Shown: positions 14,754 through 23,765 of the stretch, one piece after another | Layout of the letters: every line of letters starts with the position of its first letter | How positions within the stretch are numbered: the stretch's first letter is position 1 | NCBI RefSeq assembly: GCF_029814175.1 | Contig: NZ_CP122312.1 | Location: 558,001 to 622,000, forward strand | Length of the DNA stretch: 64,000 nt | Origin: Halospeciosus flavus | GTDB taxonomy: Archaea; Halobacteriota; Halobacteria; Halobacteriales; Halobacteriaceae | Direction: 5' to 3' | Made by a program: the position numbers and the translations under genes | The notes under the pieces: model-generated | The model's input: only the letters and a program-made list of their open reading frames with translations | Databases searched by the model: none | What the model was told of the DNA's origin: nothing

Positions 14754-16577
14754 ATGTACGAACACGACGTGATCGTGGTCGGCGCCGGTGGGGCGGGTCT
14801 CCGCGCCGCCATCGCCGCCCACGAAGAAGGGGCCGACGTGGCCATCGTGACGAAACTCCACCCCGTCCGCTCGCACACCGGTGCGGCGGAGGGCGGCATC
14901 AACGCGGCGCTCCGCGAGGGCGACTCGTGGGAGGACCACGCCTACGACACGATGAAGGGCGCGGACTACCTCGCCGACGCCCCCGCCGCGGAGACGCTCG
15001 CGAAGGACGCACCCGAGAACGTCATCCAACTGGAGAACTGGGGGATGCCCTTCTCCCGCGAGGACGACGGGCGCGTCTCGCAGCGACCGTTCGGTGGCCT
15101 CTCGTTCCCCCGCACCACGTACGCGGGCGCCGAGACCGGACACCACCTCCTCCACACGCTCTACGAGCAGGTCGTCAAACGCGGCATCGAGGTGTACGAC
15201 GAGTGGTACGTCACCAACCTCGCCGTCACCGACGAGGACGACCCGACCGAGCGGAGTTGTCACGGCGCCGTCGCCTACGACGTGAAGACGGGCGAGATCG
15301 CCGGCTTCCGCGGTCGGGACGGCGTCATCCTCGCCACCGGTGGCGCGGGCCAGGTGTTCGACCACACCACCAACGCCGTCGCCAACACCGCCGACGGTGT
15401 CGCGATGGCCTACCGCGCGGGCGTCCCCATGGAGGACATGGAGTTCGTCCAGTTCCACCCGACCACCCTCCCCTCGACCGGGGTCCTCATCTCCGAAGGT
15501 GTCCGCGGTGAGGGCGGGATCCTCTACAACGCCGAGGGCGAACGCCTCATGTTCGAGTACGGCTACGCGACCAACGACGGCGAACTCGCCTCCCGCGACG
15601 TCGTCGCGCGTGCCGAACTCACCGAGATCAACGAGGGTCGCGGCATCGACGACGAGTACGTCCACCTCGACATGCGCCACCTCGGTCCCGAGCGCATCAA
15701 GGACCGCCTGGAGAACATCCTCCACCTCGCCGAAGACTTCGAGGGCGCCGACGGTCTCGAAGAGCCGATGCCGGTCAAGCCCGGCCAGCACTACGAGATG
15801 GGCGGCATCGAGACGAACGAGCACGGACAGACGTGCGTCGACGGTCTCTACGCCGTCGGCGAGTGTGCGTGTGTCTCCGTCCACGGCGGCAACCGCCTCG
15901 GCGGGAACGCGCTGCCCGAACTCATCGTGTTCGGTCGCCGCGCGGGCTACCACGCGGCCGGCAAGGACCTCGGCGAACCCGAGATCAACGTCGGTAAGCA
16001 GGGCGACGACGTCGAGGTAAGCGACGAGCAGTACCCCGTCGAGTCCGACCTCGCCGAGACCGCGGAGAGTGCGGTCGTCTCGGGCGACAGCCCCGACGAC
16101 GTCGTCGACACGGCCGTCGAAGCCGAGACCGAGCGCATCGAGCGCCTCCTCGAGAAAGAGGAGGGCGTCAACCACGCGGACGTTCGCGCGAACGTCCAGC
16201 AGACGATGACGGCCAACGTCAACGTCTTCCGCGAGGAGGGTGCGCTCGAAGACGCACTCGAAGACGTCCGCGAGGCGCGCGAGCGCTACCAGGACGTCTA
16301 CGTCCAGGACACCTCCCGGACGTTCAACACCGACCTCCAGCACACGCTGGAGACGCGCAACATCATCGACGCTGCCGAGGCCATCACGATGGGTGCGCTC
16401 GTCCGTGACGAGTTCCGCGGCGCCCACTGGCGCAAGGAACACCAGGAACGCAAGGACGAGGAGTGGCTCAAGCACACCCTCGTCTCGTGGAACGACGGCC
16501 AGCCCGAGATTTGGTTCCGGCCGGCGCTCCTCGAAGGCGAGAGCAAGACCTACGAGCCGAAAGAGCGCTCCTACTAG
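14754..16577 (+). CDS. sdhA: Succinate dehydrogenase flavoprotein subunit
   Basis: 607 residues. GAGGAGLRAAIAAHEEG is the FAD dinucleotide fold; VRSHTGAAEGGINA contains the His expected to bind FAD covalently; FHPTTLPSTGVLISEGVRGEGG and HGGNRLGGNALPELIVFGRRAG are substrate and FAD-capping motifs. C-terminal helical domain intact. Oxidises succinate to fumarate in the citric acid cycle on the cytoplasmic face. Last gene of sdhCDBA; a hairpin begins 7 bases after the stop. Confidence 0.96.
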   Translation: MYEHDVIVVGAGGAGLRAAIAAHEEGADVAIVTKLHPVRSHTGAAEGGINAALREGDSWEDHAYDTMKGADYLADAPAAETLAKDAPENVIQLENWGMPFSREDDGRVSQRPFGGLSFPRTTYAGAETGHHLLHTLYEQVVKRGIEVYDEWYVTNLAVTDEDDPTERSCHGAVAYDVKTGEIAGFRGRDGVILATGGAGQVFDHTTNAVANTADGVAMAYRAGVPMEDMEFVQFHPTTLPSTGVLISEGVRGEGGILYNAEGERLMFEYGYATNDGELASRDVVARAELTEINEGRGIDDEYVHLDMRHLGPERIKDRLENILHLAEDFEGADGLEEPMPVKPGQHYEMGGIETNEHGQTCVDGLYAVGECACVSVHGGNRLGGNALPELIVFGRRAGYHAAGKDLGEPEINVGKQGDDVEVSDEQYPVESDLAETAESAVVSGDSPDDVVDTAVEAETERIERLLEKEEGVNHADVRANVQQTMTANVNVFREEGALEDALEDVREARERYQDVYVQDTSRTFNTDLQHTLETRNIIDAAEAITMGALVRDEFRGAHWRKEHQERKDEEWLKHTLVSWNDGQPEIWFRPALLEGESKTYEPKERSY

Positions 16578-16583
16578 AGGACC

Positions 16584-16708
16584 TTTTGCCGGGCGCGCTT
16601 CGCGCGCTGGCAAAAACTCTACCAAAAGCACCGTTGGAGCAAGCACCAACGAGCCTTCGCGCGAGTGAATCGGCGACCTACCGGGCACTCCGTGCCACTC
16701 GGTCGCCG
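16584..16708. repeat. Hairpin cluster downstream of sdhA
   Basis: Three inverted repeats follow one another. TTTTGCC (16584-16590) pairs with GGCAAAA (16609-16615) around an inner GCGCG ctt CGCGC. CGTTGG (16632-16637) pairs with CCAACG (16646-16651). CGGCGACC (16671-16678) pairs with GGTCGCCG (16701-16708) and encloses GGCAC tcc GTGCC. The first probably ends the sdh transcript. The rest of 16578-17017 shows no gene. Confidence 0.6.
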
Positions 16709-17017
16709 AATGCTGGCCGCGCGGTCTACTCGGCCGCCCAAGGCGGAGTTGAGTCGAACACTTCACGAATCGTTCACCTGTCTCTTCTGCTATCGTAGGG
16801 GTTGTAGGCCCGTCTCACCGCCGAATAGCTTCCCCCTTAATAGCCATCCACTCCGCCGAAGTTTGAAGTACGAAGACGGGACCACTGCGTGGCGTGCGGT
16901 AGGAGTAGCCGGTCGGGGCGGGATTCGGAGACGGCGACGCACTCTCGACCGGAGTGGAGCGGTTGCGTCGTCAGTCCGCAACAACGGCTTTAGTGACTCC
17001 GTTCGACGGTCCGGACG

Positions 17018-17293
17018 ATGGACGAGACCGACCGCCACTGGCTGACCGTCGGCGGCGTCGCCGCGCTCCTCGCGTTCGTCGCCGGTCCGGTCGCACTCGC
17101 CGCCTTCGAACTCCGCTTCGTCCTCGGGTTCGTCGTCGGTGTCGGTGCACCGCTGTTCTTCGGTGTCGTCGCCGTCGCCTGCGCCGTTCCCCTGATGCAG
17201 AGTCGCGAGCGACGCGCAGCCATCGCGCTCGCGGTCGGTGGTGCCGTCGCGACGGCCGTGGGAGCCACCTACGGATTCGTGCAGGTCTTCTGA
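17018..17293 (+). CDS. Small membrane protein, function unknown
   Basis: 91 residues with three hydrophobic segments (about 9-31, 35-57, 67-90) and a charged loop QSRERRAA. Ala/Val/Gly-rich with no motif. Followed 57 bases later by the DMT transporter on the same strand. Confidence 0.65.
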   Translation: MDETDRHWLTVGGVAALLAFVAGPVALAAFELRFVLGFVVGVGAPLFFGVVAVACAVPLMQSRERRAAIALAVGGAVATAVGATYGFVQVF

Positions 17294-17350
17294 ACGGTAA
17301 CGACCGTAACGAGGACACTTTCTCCGCCGTCTGGTCCCGACGTCGAGTCG

Positions 17351-18250
17351 ATGCCCGAGACGCTCCGCTGTTCTGCACACACGCGTGCGGTCGCCGTCGC
17401 CCTGTTCGTCACTGTGCTCTGGTCGTCCTCCTACGTGCTCGTCGAAGTCGGACTCCGGAGCATCCCGGCGCTCACGTTCGCGGGGCTCCGGTACGGTCTC
17501 GCCGCCGTCGTCCTCGTGGCGGCGATGGGGTACCGCGGTGACCACCGCGCGCTCCGCGAGGCGTCGGGCCGCGACTGGGACGTGCTGGTCGTCCTCGGTG
17601 TGTTGCTCTACGCGCTCACGCAGGGCGCCCAGTTCGTCGCGCTCCAGCACCTCCCGCCCGCGACGGTGAGTCTCGTCCTCACGTTCACGCCGATCGTCGT
17701 CGCCGTCCTCTCGTTTCCGCTCCTCGGCGAGTTGCCGAACGGCCGACAGCTCGGTGGTATCGCGCTCCTCTTCGTCGGCGTCGCGGCCTACTTCCACCCG
17801 TTCACCGTCCCCGCCAGCGAAGTGTTCGGACTCGCGGTGATGGGAGTCGGCCTCCTCGGAAACGCGCTGGCCGCAGTGTTCGGCCGCGAGGCGAACCGTG
17901 ACGCACACCTCCCCTCGCTCGCGGTGACCGCCGTCAGCACGAGCGTCGGCGCCGCGCTCCTCCTCGGGACCGGTCTGCTCACACAGGGGCTCCCGACACT
18001 CGGCGTCGACGAGTGGGCCATCGTCGGGTGGCTCGCCGTCGTGAACACGGCGTTCGCGTTCACGCTGTGGAACCGCTCGCTCCAGCACCTCTCGGCCGTC
18101 GAGTCGAGCGTCGTCAACAACACGATGCTCGTACAGGTCGGGGCGTTCGGGTGGGTCTTCCTCGGAGTGTCGCTCACCCCACTCGACGTCGCCGGGATGG
18201 TGCTCGTGACGGTCGGTGTGGTGGGCGTACAGGTCGCCGGCCGTCGGTGA
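17351..18250 (+). CDS. EamA/DMT superfamily transporter
   Basis: 299 residues with about ten transmembrane helices arranged as two EamA repeats (roughly 12-140 and 155-298). SSYVLVEVGLRSIPALTFAGLRY and the second-half ALWNRSLQHLSAVESSVVNNTMLVQV are typical EamA motifs. These are metabolite or amino-acid exporters of the cytoplasmic membrane; substrate not inferable. The next gene starts 45 bases downstream behind its own promoter-like box. Confidence 0.85.
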   Translation: MPETLRCSAHTRAVAVALFVTVLWSSSYVLVEVGLRSIPALTFAGLRYGLAAVVLVAAMGYRGDHRALREASGRDWDVLVVLGVLLYALTQGAQFVALQHLPPATVSLVLTFTPIVVAVLSFPLLGELPNGRQLGGIALLFVGVAAYFHPFTVPASEVFGLAVMGVGLLGNALAAVFGREANRDAHLPSLAVTAVSTSVGAALLLGTGLLTQGLPTLGVDEWAIVGWLAVVNTAFAFTLWNRSLQHLSAVESSVVNNTMLVQVGAFGWVFLGVSLTPLDVAGMVLVTVGVVGVQVAGRR

Positions 18251-18279
18251 GGACAGTAACGGACAATCTTTACTGTCCG
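18251..18279 (+). promoter_or_regulatory. Dyad overlapping a TATA-like box, upstream of the CARF-like regulator
   Basis: GGACAGT (18251-18257) pairs with ACTGTCC (18272-18278), and CGGACA (18260-18265) with TGTCCG (18274-18279); the spacer ATCTTTAC looks like a haloarchaeal TATA element, about 25-30 bases upstream of ATG 18296. A repressor bound here would block TBP/TFB. Autoregulation by the wHTH protein just downstream is an inference. Confidence 0.5.
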
Positions 18280-18295
18280 CCGGCGACCGTCAGGT

Positions 18296-19072
18296 ATGCC
18301 CGCAGACCCACCGGTCACCGAGCGCGTCCACGTCGTCCCCCTGGGCTTCGAGTACGCTCGGCTCCGACAGCCAGTCGTCGACTGGAAAGCCGACGCCGTC
18401 GTCGCGGTCGAGCACGCCGGTAGCGACGCCACCATCCCGTACCTCGACGAGTTCCTCGCCGAACTCGACGCCGACGAACGCGTCGACCTGGTGGTGCGGT
18501 CGTGCGACATCTTCGACCTCTACGACGCCCTCGGGACCATCGCCGCGGCCATCGACGACTACCCCGACGACGAGGTGTTCGTCAACCTCTCCGCCGGGAG
18601 CAAGATCACGGCCATCGCGGGGATGATCGCGTGCATGGCGACGGGTGCACGACCCATCTACGCCCGACCAGACTACGGACCGGACGCCGAACACGTCCCC
18701 GAGGAGCCACTCCACAGCGACGTCGACGAGGTGTTCGAACTGCCGACCTACCCGATCGACCGGCCGTCGGAGACGCTCGTCACGTGTCTGTCCCACATCG
18801 ACGAGGCCGACGGGGAGGCGGGGACGGGGCGCTACCGCGGGGTGAGCAAGGGCGACCTCGTCGACTTCGTCCAGGCCGAGGGGTTCGACTTCGTCGCCAC
18901 CTCGAACGCGACGACGCGGAAGGGCTACTACCGCCTCCTCGACTCTCACGTGGTCGGACCGCTCCGCGAACGCGGGTGGGTCGACGTCGAACGAGTCGGC
19001 CGCGAGAAGTACCTCACGCTCACGCCCGAGGGCGAGCGGACGCTCCGTGCCTTCCGCTACCTGCTCGAGTGA
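18296..19072 (+). CDS. CARF-like domain plus winged-helix regulator (HFX_2341/DUF6293 type)
   Basis: 258 residues. The N-terminal ~150 residues form an alternating beta/alpha Rossmann-like domain, with NLSAGSK at 97-103 followed by a helix, resembling the ligand-binding G-S/T-K loop of CARF domains in CRISPR-linked regulators such as Csa3. The C-terminal ~90 residues resemble a winged helix (GDLVDFVQAEGF ... KGYYRLLDSHVVGPLRERGWV ... LTPEGERTLRAF). I recall this architecture as the HFX_2341 (DUF6293) family. No CRISPR array or cas gene lies in the window. It may sense a nucleotide and regulate transcription; both are inferred. Confidence 0.75.
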   Translation: MPADPPVTERVHVVPLGFEYARLRQPVVDWKADAVVAVEHAGSDATIPYLDEFLAELDADERVDLVVRSCDIFDLYDALGTIAAAIDDYPDDEVFVNLSAGSKITAIAGMIACMATGARPIYARPDYGPDAEHVPEEPLHSDVDEVFELPTYPIDRPSETLVTCLSHIDEADGEAGTGRYRGVSKGDLVDFVQAEGFDFVATSNATTRKGYYRLLDSHVVGPLRERGWVDVERVGREKYLTLTPEGERTLRAFRYLLE

Positions 19073-19119
19073 CCGGAGAGAGCAAACTATTTCCGGGGGC
19101 TAGAGCGAGCTGAACCGGT

Positions 19120-20430
19120 ATGTTACTCGCGGGAACTGTCGTCGTCGACTCCGAGACCGTCCTCGACGACGGCGCAGTGGTCGTCGAGAACGACCGAATC
19201 GTCGCCGTCGGGCGTCGGGCAGACCTCGTCGACGCCTACGCCGACCACGAGCACCGGACGTTCGACCTCCTCCTCCCGGGACTCGTCGGCGGGCACGTCC
19301 ACTCGGTGCAGTCGCTCGGGCGCGGCATCGCCGACGACACCGCCCTGCTCGACTGGCTGTTCGACTACGTCCTGCCGATGGAGGGGTCGATGGGCGCGGA
19401 GGCGATGCGGACGGCCGCGACGCTCGGCTACCTGGAGTGCCTCGAGTCGGGGACCACCACGGTCGTCGATCACCTCTCGGTCCACCACGCAGACCAGGCG
19501 TTCGAGGCGGCCGGCGAGGTCGGCATCCGCGGGCTCCTCGGGAAGGTCATGATGGACAAGGACTCGCCCGACCGACTGGAGGAGTCCACGCAGGAGGCCC
19601 TCGACGAGAGCGAACGTCTCATCCGAGAGTACCACGGGAGTCACGACGACCGGATTCGCTACGCGGTGACTCCCCGGTTCGCGGTGAGTTGCACCGAAGC
19701 GTGTCTCCGCGGCGCGCGCGACCTCGCCGACCGCTACGACGGCGTCCGCATCCACACCCACGCCAGCGAGAACCGCGACGAGATCGCGACCGTCGAGAAG
19801 GAGACGGGGATGCGCAACGTCCACTGGCTCGACGAGGTCGGTCTCACCGGAGAGGACGTGGTGCTCGCTCACTGCGTCTGGACCGACGAGGCCGAGCGCG
19901 AGGTCCTCGCCGAGACCGGGACCCACGTCGTCCACTGCCCGTCGTCGAACATGAAACTCGCCTCGGGCGTCGCGCCCGTCACCGACTACCTCGACCGGGG
20001 CATCAACGTCGCGCTGGGCAACGACGGCCCGCCCTGCAACAACACCCTCGACGAGTTCACCGAGTTGCGCCAGGCCTCTCTCCTCCAGAAAGTCGAGGGT
20101 CTCGACCCGACGACGCTCCCCGCCGACGAGGTGTTCGAGATGGCGACCCGCAACGGCGCGCGGGCCGCGGGCTTCGAGCGCGTCGGGGAACTCCGCGAGG
20201 GGTGGAAGGCGGACGTCGTCGGCCTCTCGACGGACGTCACGCGGGCGACGCCGGTCGCCGACGTGCTCTCGCACCTCGTCTACGCGGCCCACGGCGACGA
20301 CGTCGTGTTCACGATGGTCGACGGCGAGGTCCTGTACGAGGACGGCGAACACGTCGGCGTCGACGCGGCGGCCGTCCGCGAACGGGCGAGTGAGTTGGCC
20401 GCAGACATCCGAGATCGGGTGGGGTCGTAG
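19120..20430 (+). CDS. Amidohydrolase, 5'-deoxyadenosine/S-adenosylhomocysteine deaminase type
   Basis: 436 residues of the MtaD/SsnA/TrzN amidohydrolase group. Metal ligands occur as GGHVHS (His59, His61), THASE (near 213), LAHCVW and GNDGPPCNN (Asp). Conserved SSNMKLASG precedes the last motif. These zinc or iron hydrolases deaminate adenosine-type nucleosides formed as by-products of SAM chemistry; cytosine, guanine or triazine substrates are alternatives. The next gene converges and carries a duplicated 3' tail starting 9 bases after this stop. Confidence 0.85.
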   Translation: MLLAGTVVVDSETVLDDGAVVVENDRIVAVGRRADLVDAYADHEHRTFDLLLPGLVGGHVHSVQSLGRGIADDTALLDWLFDYVLPMEGSMGAEAMRTAATLGYLECLESGTTTVVDHLSVHHADQAFEAAGEVGIRGLLGKVMMDKDSPDRLEESTQEALDESERLIREYHGSHDDRIRYAVTPRFAVSCTEACLRGARDLADRYDGVRIHTHASENRDEIATVEKETGMRNVHWLDEVGLTGEDVVLAHCVWTDEAEREVLAETGTHVVHCPSSNMKLASGVAPVTDYLDRGINVALGNDGPPCNNTLDEFTELRQASLLQKVEGLDPTTLPADEVFEMATRNGARAAGFERVGELREGWKADVVGLSTDVTRATPVADVLSHLVYAAHGDDVVFTMVDGEVLYEDGEHVGVDAAAVRERASELAADIRDRVGS

Positions 20431-20438
20431 GTCGGTCC

Positions 20439-20547
20439 GCGCAGGCCGAGCGCCGCGAGCAAGTCGTAGCCCACGACCTTTTCCTGCGCTCGCTTCGCTC
20501 GCGGGCGGTCAGCGCAGGCCGAGCGCCGCGAGCAAGTCGTAGCCCAC
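20439..20547. repeat. Direct repeat of the XapX gene 3' end flanking a hairpin
   Basis: The same 36 bases occur at 20439-20474 and 20512-20547 with no mismatch. The right copy encodes the last 11-12 residues of the XapX protein; the left copy is a detached tail still encoding VGYDLLAALGLR. The 37 bases between contain CGCTCGCTTCGCTCGCG, a palindromic core also seen in other hairpins here. This resembles an insertion with target duplication or replication slippage. Confidence 0.75.
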
Positions 20548-20706
20548 ACCGAGGTACTCGATCAGTTTGTAGCCGACGTAGATTCCCACGATTCCCATGA
20601 TTCCGGCGACGTTCGGCGGCGCGGGTATGGGGATTCGCAGGAAGCCGAACGCCGCGCCGGTAGCTACGCCGGTCAGGAGAGCGAGGGCCACGAGAGTCGT
20701 GTTCAC
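20509..20706 (-). CDS. XapX domain small membrane protein
   Basis: 65 residues with two hydrophobic segments (about 5-22 and 30-52). GVATGAAFGFLRIPIPAPPNVAGIMGIVGIYVGYKLI is the XapX pattern, a short family of unknown function found in many prokaryotes, once noted near xanthosine phosphorylase genes. Its last codons are duplicated downstream. Confidence 0.85.
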   Translation of the reverse strand: MNTTLVALALLTGVATGAAFGFLRIPIPAPPNVAGIMGIVGIYVGYKLIEYLGVGYDLLAALGLR

Positions 20707-20766
20707 GGTGGCTCCTTGGGACGTGGACGTGACGAAAGGTTCGGTTCACGACGCCCGACGGGCACG

Positions 20767-21372
20767 CTAACGGGAGGTGACGTCGTAGGTCCCGTCCGGT
20801 TCGACCTCGACGACCGTGTCCATAATCGACTTGAAGAGTTGGACGGTCTGCTGGTCGTAGGCGCTCGGATCGAGGTGGAAGTGGACGGTTCCGCCGGCCG
20901 CGAGGAAGTACTGGGTGACGACCCGGGCGAATCGGTAGACGACACTCGTCTCCGCGTACATCAGCAGAGTCGAGAGAGCGTCGAAACAGACGGAGATGTG
21001 GACGGTGCCCTCCTCTCGCTGGAGGTCGCCGAGTTGGCGCTGAAGTTTGATGCCGAGACCGGTCAGGTCTCCGGGGTTGGCGTTCTCGACTTCGACGAAG
21101 TCGGGGAGGTCCGCCGCGGCCACGTCGGCCGCCTGCTCGGCGACGTTGATGACGACCAGTTGCTTCGGGTTGTCCTCGGCGTGTTCGGTCCACGTCTTGA
21201 CCGGACTCTTGACGGACTGCGCGTCGGTAATCTTCACGACGTACGTGTCTTCCAGCGGGTCTCGGGAGAGGAGGTCCGTACACGCTTCTTTCGTCCCCTC
21301 GTCGAACACCTCGCCGAGGACGAGAACCGTCGGTGCGTCGTCGACGTAGGGTCCGATATCTTCAGTGTGCAT
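20767..21372 (-). CDS. RecA-like/HTR-like protein (possibly DUF7504)
   Basis: 201 residues. Beta-alpha pattern of a RecA-superfamily fold (PTVLVLGEV, YVVKITD, QLVVINV, TVHISVCFDALSTLLMYAE, GGTVHFHLDP), but no Walker A lysine motif. I recall such proteins as haloarchaeal HTR-like or DUF7504 proteins found with signalling genes. The start overlaps the upstream gene by 11 bases, so the two are translationally coupled. Function unknown. Confidence 0.7.
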   Translation of the reverse strand: MHTEDIGPYVDDAPTVLVLGEVFDEGTKEACTDLLSRDPLEDTYVVKITDAQSVKSPVKTWTEHAEDNPKQLVVINVAEQAADVAAADLPDFVEVENANPGDLTGLGIKLQRQLGDLQREEGTVHISVCFDALSTLLMYAETSVVYRFARVVTQYFLAAGGTVHFHLDPSAYDQQTVQLFKSIMDTVVEVEPDGTYDVTSR

Positions 21373-21769
21373 CGATTGCGTCCTCTAGCTTCTCGACGAC
21401 GGTGTCTATGGGACCGTGGTCGACGACGCACGCGAACAGCGCCCGGTCGTCGTCGAAGATGCGAACGAAGAGTTGGTTCTCCGTCTGTGTGACGAACAGG
21501 TGTGCCTCGCCTGCCTGCGGGACGAGTGCGGTGTACGCGTCTCGTTCGAGCAGGTCGGCTCTGAGGAAACTCTCGACGGTCGACATCCGATCGAGATACC
21601 CTCCCTCGCCGTCGTACTCGTCGAGGACCTCGTCGGAGACGTAGAGGTGCTCGAACGAGTCGTCGTCGAACTCGGCGAGGATGCGGAGGTCGTGTTTGAC
21701 CTCGTCGCGGAACACCCGAACGAGGGCGTCGACGTCGACGCCGAAGATCGATGACTCGTTCTGGATCAT
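21362..21769 (-). CDS. Conserved haloarchaeal protein (possibly DUF7522)
   Basis: 135 residues, acidic, no membrane segment. VDALVRVFRDEVKHDLRILAEFDDDSFEHLYVSDEV at the N-terminus and AHLFVTQTENQLFVRIFDDDRALFACVVD later fit a haloarchaeal family I recall as DUF7522, frequently paired with DUF7504 proteins. First gene of a two-gene operon with the RecA-like protein. Confidence 0.7.
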   Translation of the reverse strand: MIQNESSIFGVDVDALVRVFRDEVKHDLRILAEFDDDSFEHLYVSDEVLDEYDGEGGYLDRMSTVESFLRADLLERDAYTALVPQAGEAHLFVTQTENQLFVRIFDDDRALFACVVDHGPIDTVVEKLEDAIDAH

Positions 21770-21854
21770 ACGTAACTATTGGCGCCGTCCGTGAATAATC
21801 CGGCGGGCGAAATCAGAACGTATAGCGGTCGAGACGGCGCCGTTCCAGCGACTC

Positions 21855-22304
21855 CTACTCGGCGTACTCCTTGCGGAAGCCACGGAACTCGGAGCGGTGG
21901 GCCTCCTCGTCGGCTAGGAGCGTGACCGCGAGGTCCTCGGTCACGGGGTCGTCGGCCTCCTCCGCGGCGTCGATGAGCGCGCGGTAGGTGGCGATGGCGT
22001 CCTCTTCGGCTTCGAGGACGCCCTCGATGACCGAGAGCACGTCGGTCGTGTCCTCGGGTGGTTGGAGGGTGAGTTGGTGTGCCTCGAAGTCGGCCGAGGC
22101 GGGCGGCGCCTCGTCGAGTTGCTTGAGGCGCTCGCCGAGTTGCTCGGCGTGACCGAGTTCCTCCTGGATGTCCTGCTGGAGGGATTCTTTGATCTCCTCG
22201 GCGCGGACGCCGTCGAGGACGATGGAGTTGGTCATGTAGTTCATGACCGTCTCGATCTCGTCCTGGTACGCCTTCTTGAGCAGCCGAGTAACTTCCTCGG
22301 ACAT
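21855..22304 (-). CDS. Ferritin-like domain protein
   Basis: 149 residues from ATG at 22304 (a GTG nine bases earlier is less likely). Four-helix bundle with repeated Glu/His pairs: DEIETVMNYM, EELGHAEQLGERL, EAEEDAIATYRALID and LLADEEAHRSEFRGF, the pattern ExxH...ExxH of a di-iron site. Ferritin-like, perhaps iron storage or an oxidative-stress role; not a canonical Dps or bacterioferritin. Separated by 47 bases from purD, which lies upstream on the same strand. Confidence 0.8.
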   Translation of the reverse strand: MSEEVTRLLKKAYQDEIETVMNYMTNSIVLDGVRAEEIKESLQQDIQEELGHAEQLGERLKQLDEAPPASADFEAHQLTLQPPEDTTDVLSVIEGVLEAEEDAIATYRALIDAAEEADDPVTEDLAVTLLADEEAHRSEFRGFRKEYAE

Positions 22305-22351
22305 ACGCGACACTTCTCACGCCCCCTACTTAGGCCTAGGCGCGGCGACCG

Positions 22352-23635
22352 TTAGCGCCGCAACTCTTCGACGTGGTCGATACGCGACTGGACGAGTTCG
22401 GGTTTCCCGATGTCGTGGCGAATGCGGAATCCCTCGTCGACGCCGGCGAGCGCGTCTTCGGCGACCTGTTCGGCCTCGGAGATGGTGTCGCCTAGGCCGA
22501 CGACCGCGAACGAGCGAGAGGTCGTCGTGTAGATGCCGTCCTCGCGGGCGTCGACGCTCGCGTAGAAGAGGATGGCGTCCTCGGGGACGGACTCCTCGTC
22601 GACGGTGACCTCGGCGCCGGCCTCGGGTTCGGTCGGGTAGCCGGCGGGGACGGCGTACTTACAGACGGTCGCGCGCTCGTAGAACTCCAGGTCGGGTAGG
22701 TCCGCGCCGTCGCGGGCCGCGGTGAGGACGTCGATCAGGTCGCTCTCCAGTACCGGGAGCGTGTTCATCGCCTCGGGGTCGCCGAAGCGGGCGTTGAACT
22801 CGACGACCTTCACACCCTCCGCGGTGAGCATGAACTGGCCGTAGAGGATACCGCGGTAGTCGTCGAGGGCGTCGACGGTCGCCTCGACGACGTCGACCGC
22901 CTCGCGGTAGTCGTCCCGCGTCATGAACGGGAGTTCGTAGGCGGCGGCAGTGTAGCTCCCCATCCCACCAGTGTTCGGCCCCTCGTCGCCCTCGTAGGCG
23001 CGCTTGTGGTCCTGGACGGCCGGCGTCGGTTGGACGTCGCCGTTCGCGACGAACGCTTGGACGGTGAACTCCTCGCCGACGAGGCGCTCCTCGACGACCC
23101 ACTCGTCGTAGTCGGCACCGCGGACGTAGGACGCGGCTTCGTCTTTCGTCACCTGGTCGCCGGTGACACGGACGCCCTTCCCACCGGTCAGTCCCGCGGG
23201 CTTGACCGCGACGTCGCCGTCGTGTTCCTCGACGAACGTGGCGGCCGCCTCGGCGTCCTCGAAGGTGGCGAACTCCGGCGTGCCGGGGATGTCGTGCTCG
23301 GCCATGAACTCCCGCTGGAACGCCTTGTCCGTCTCGATGCGGGCCTGTGCCTCGCGCGGGCCGAACGCGTAGATGCCGGCGTCTTCGAGGGCGTCGACGA
23401 CGCCCGCGGCGAGCGGTGCCTCGGGACCGACGACGACGAGGTCGGCCGCCACGTCCTCGGCGTAGGCGACGACGGCGTCGGGGTCCGTCTCGTCCAGCGT
23501 CTCGAAGCCGTCGGCGAGACGGTCGATTCCCGGATTGCGGTTGCTCGCACAGGCGTACAACTCGACGTCGGGCAGGGCGCGCGCGATGGCGTGCTCGCGG
23601 CCGCCGCCGCCGACGAGCAGGACGGTTTCGGTCAT
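22352..23635 (-). CDS. purD: Phosphoribosylamine-glycine ligase
   Basis: 427 residues, full length. [16 protein letters not shown] at the N-terminus, [16 protein letters not shown] (ATP-grasp lysine loop), [10 protein letters not shown] (PurD signature) and [13 protein letters not shown] (metal-binding). Adds glycine to 5-phosphoribosylamine in step two of de novo purine synthesis. Monocistronic or with the ferritin-like gene downstream. Confidence 0.96.
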   Translation of the reverse strand: MTETVLLVGGGGREHAIARALPDVELYACASNRNPGIDRLADGFETLDETDPDAVVAYAEDVAADLVVVGPEAPLAAGVVDALEDAGIYAFGPREAQARIETDKAFQREFMAEHDIPGTPEFATFEDAEAAATFVEEHDGDVAVKPAGLTGGKGVRVTGDQVTKDEAASYVRGADYDEWVVEERLVGEEFTVQAFVANGDVQPTPAVQDHKRAYEGDEGPNTGGMGSYTAAAYELPFMTRDDYREAVDVVEATVDALDDYRGILYGQFMLTAEGVKVVEFNARFGDPEAMNTLPVLESDLIDVLTAARDGADLPDLEFYERATVCKYAVPAGYPTEPEAGAEVTVDEESVPEDAILFYASVDAREDGIYTTTSRSFAVVGLGDTISEAEQVAEDALAGVDEGFRIRHDIGKPELVQSRIDHVEELRR

Positions 23636-23765
23636 GGGCGAAGAGTATGCTCAAGAGAGTGTAAAGGTTGCTGTTGCAGTGGCCAGGAGTATGCACATGC
23701 CTGTGTATCGGCGGGTCCGCGCCCCGTCGCGACCTTTTACCCGTCTCGCCGTCCCACCTCCCCAC

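Noticed and set aside
18296..19072. CRISPR-Cas locus marked by the CARF-like regulator
   Set aside because: No cas gene or array within the window; only the regulator fold is suggestive.
21781..21841. 9-base inverted repeat GGCGCCGTC/GACGGCGCC
   Set aside because: The 43-base spacer and GC-rich arms are expected by chance in this genome, and nothing similar recurs; not listed as an element.
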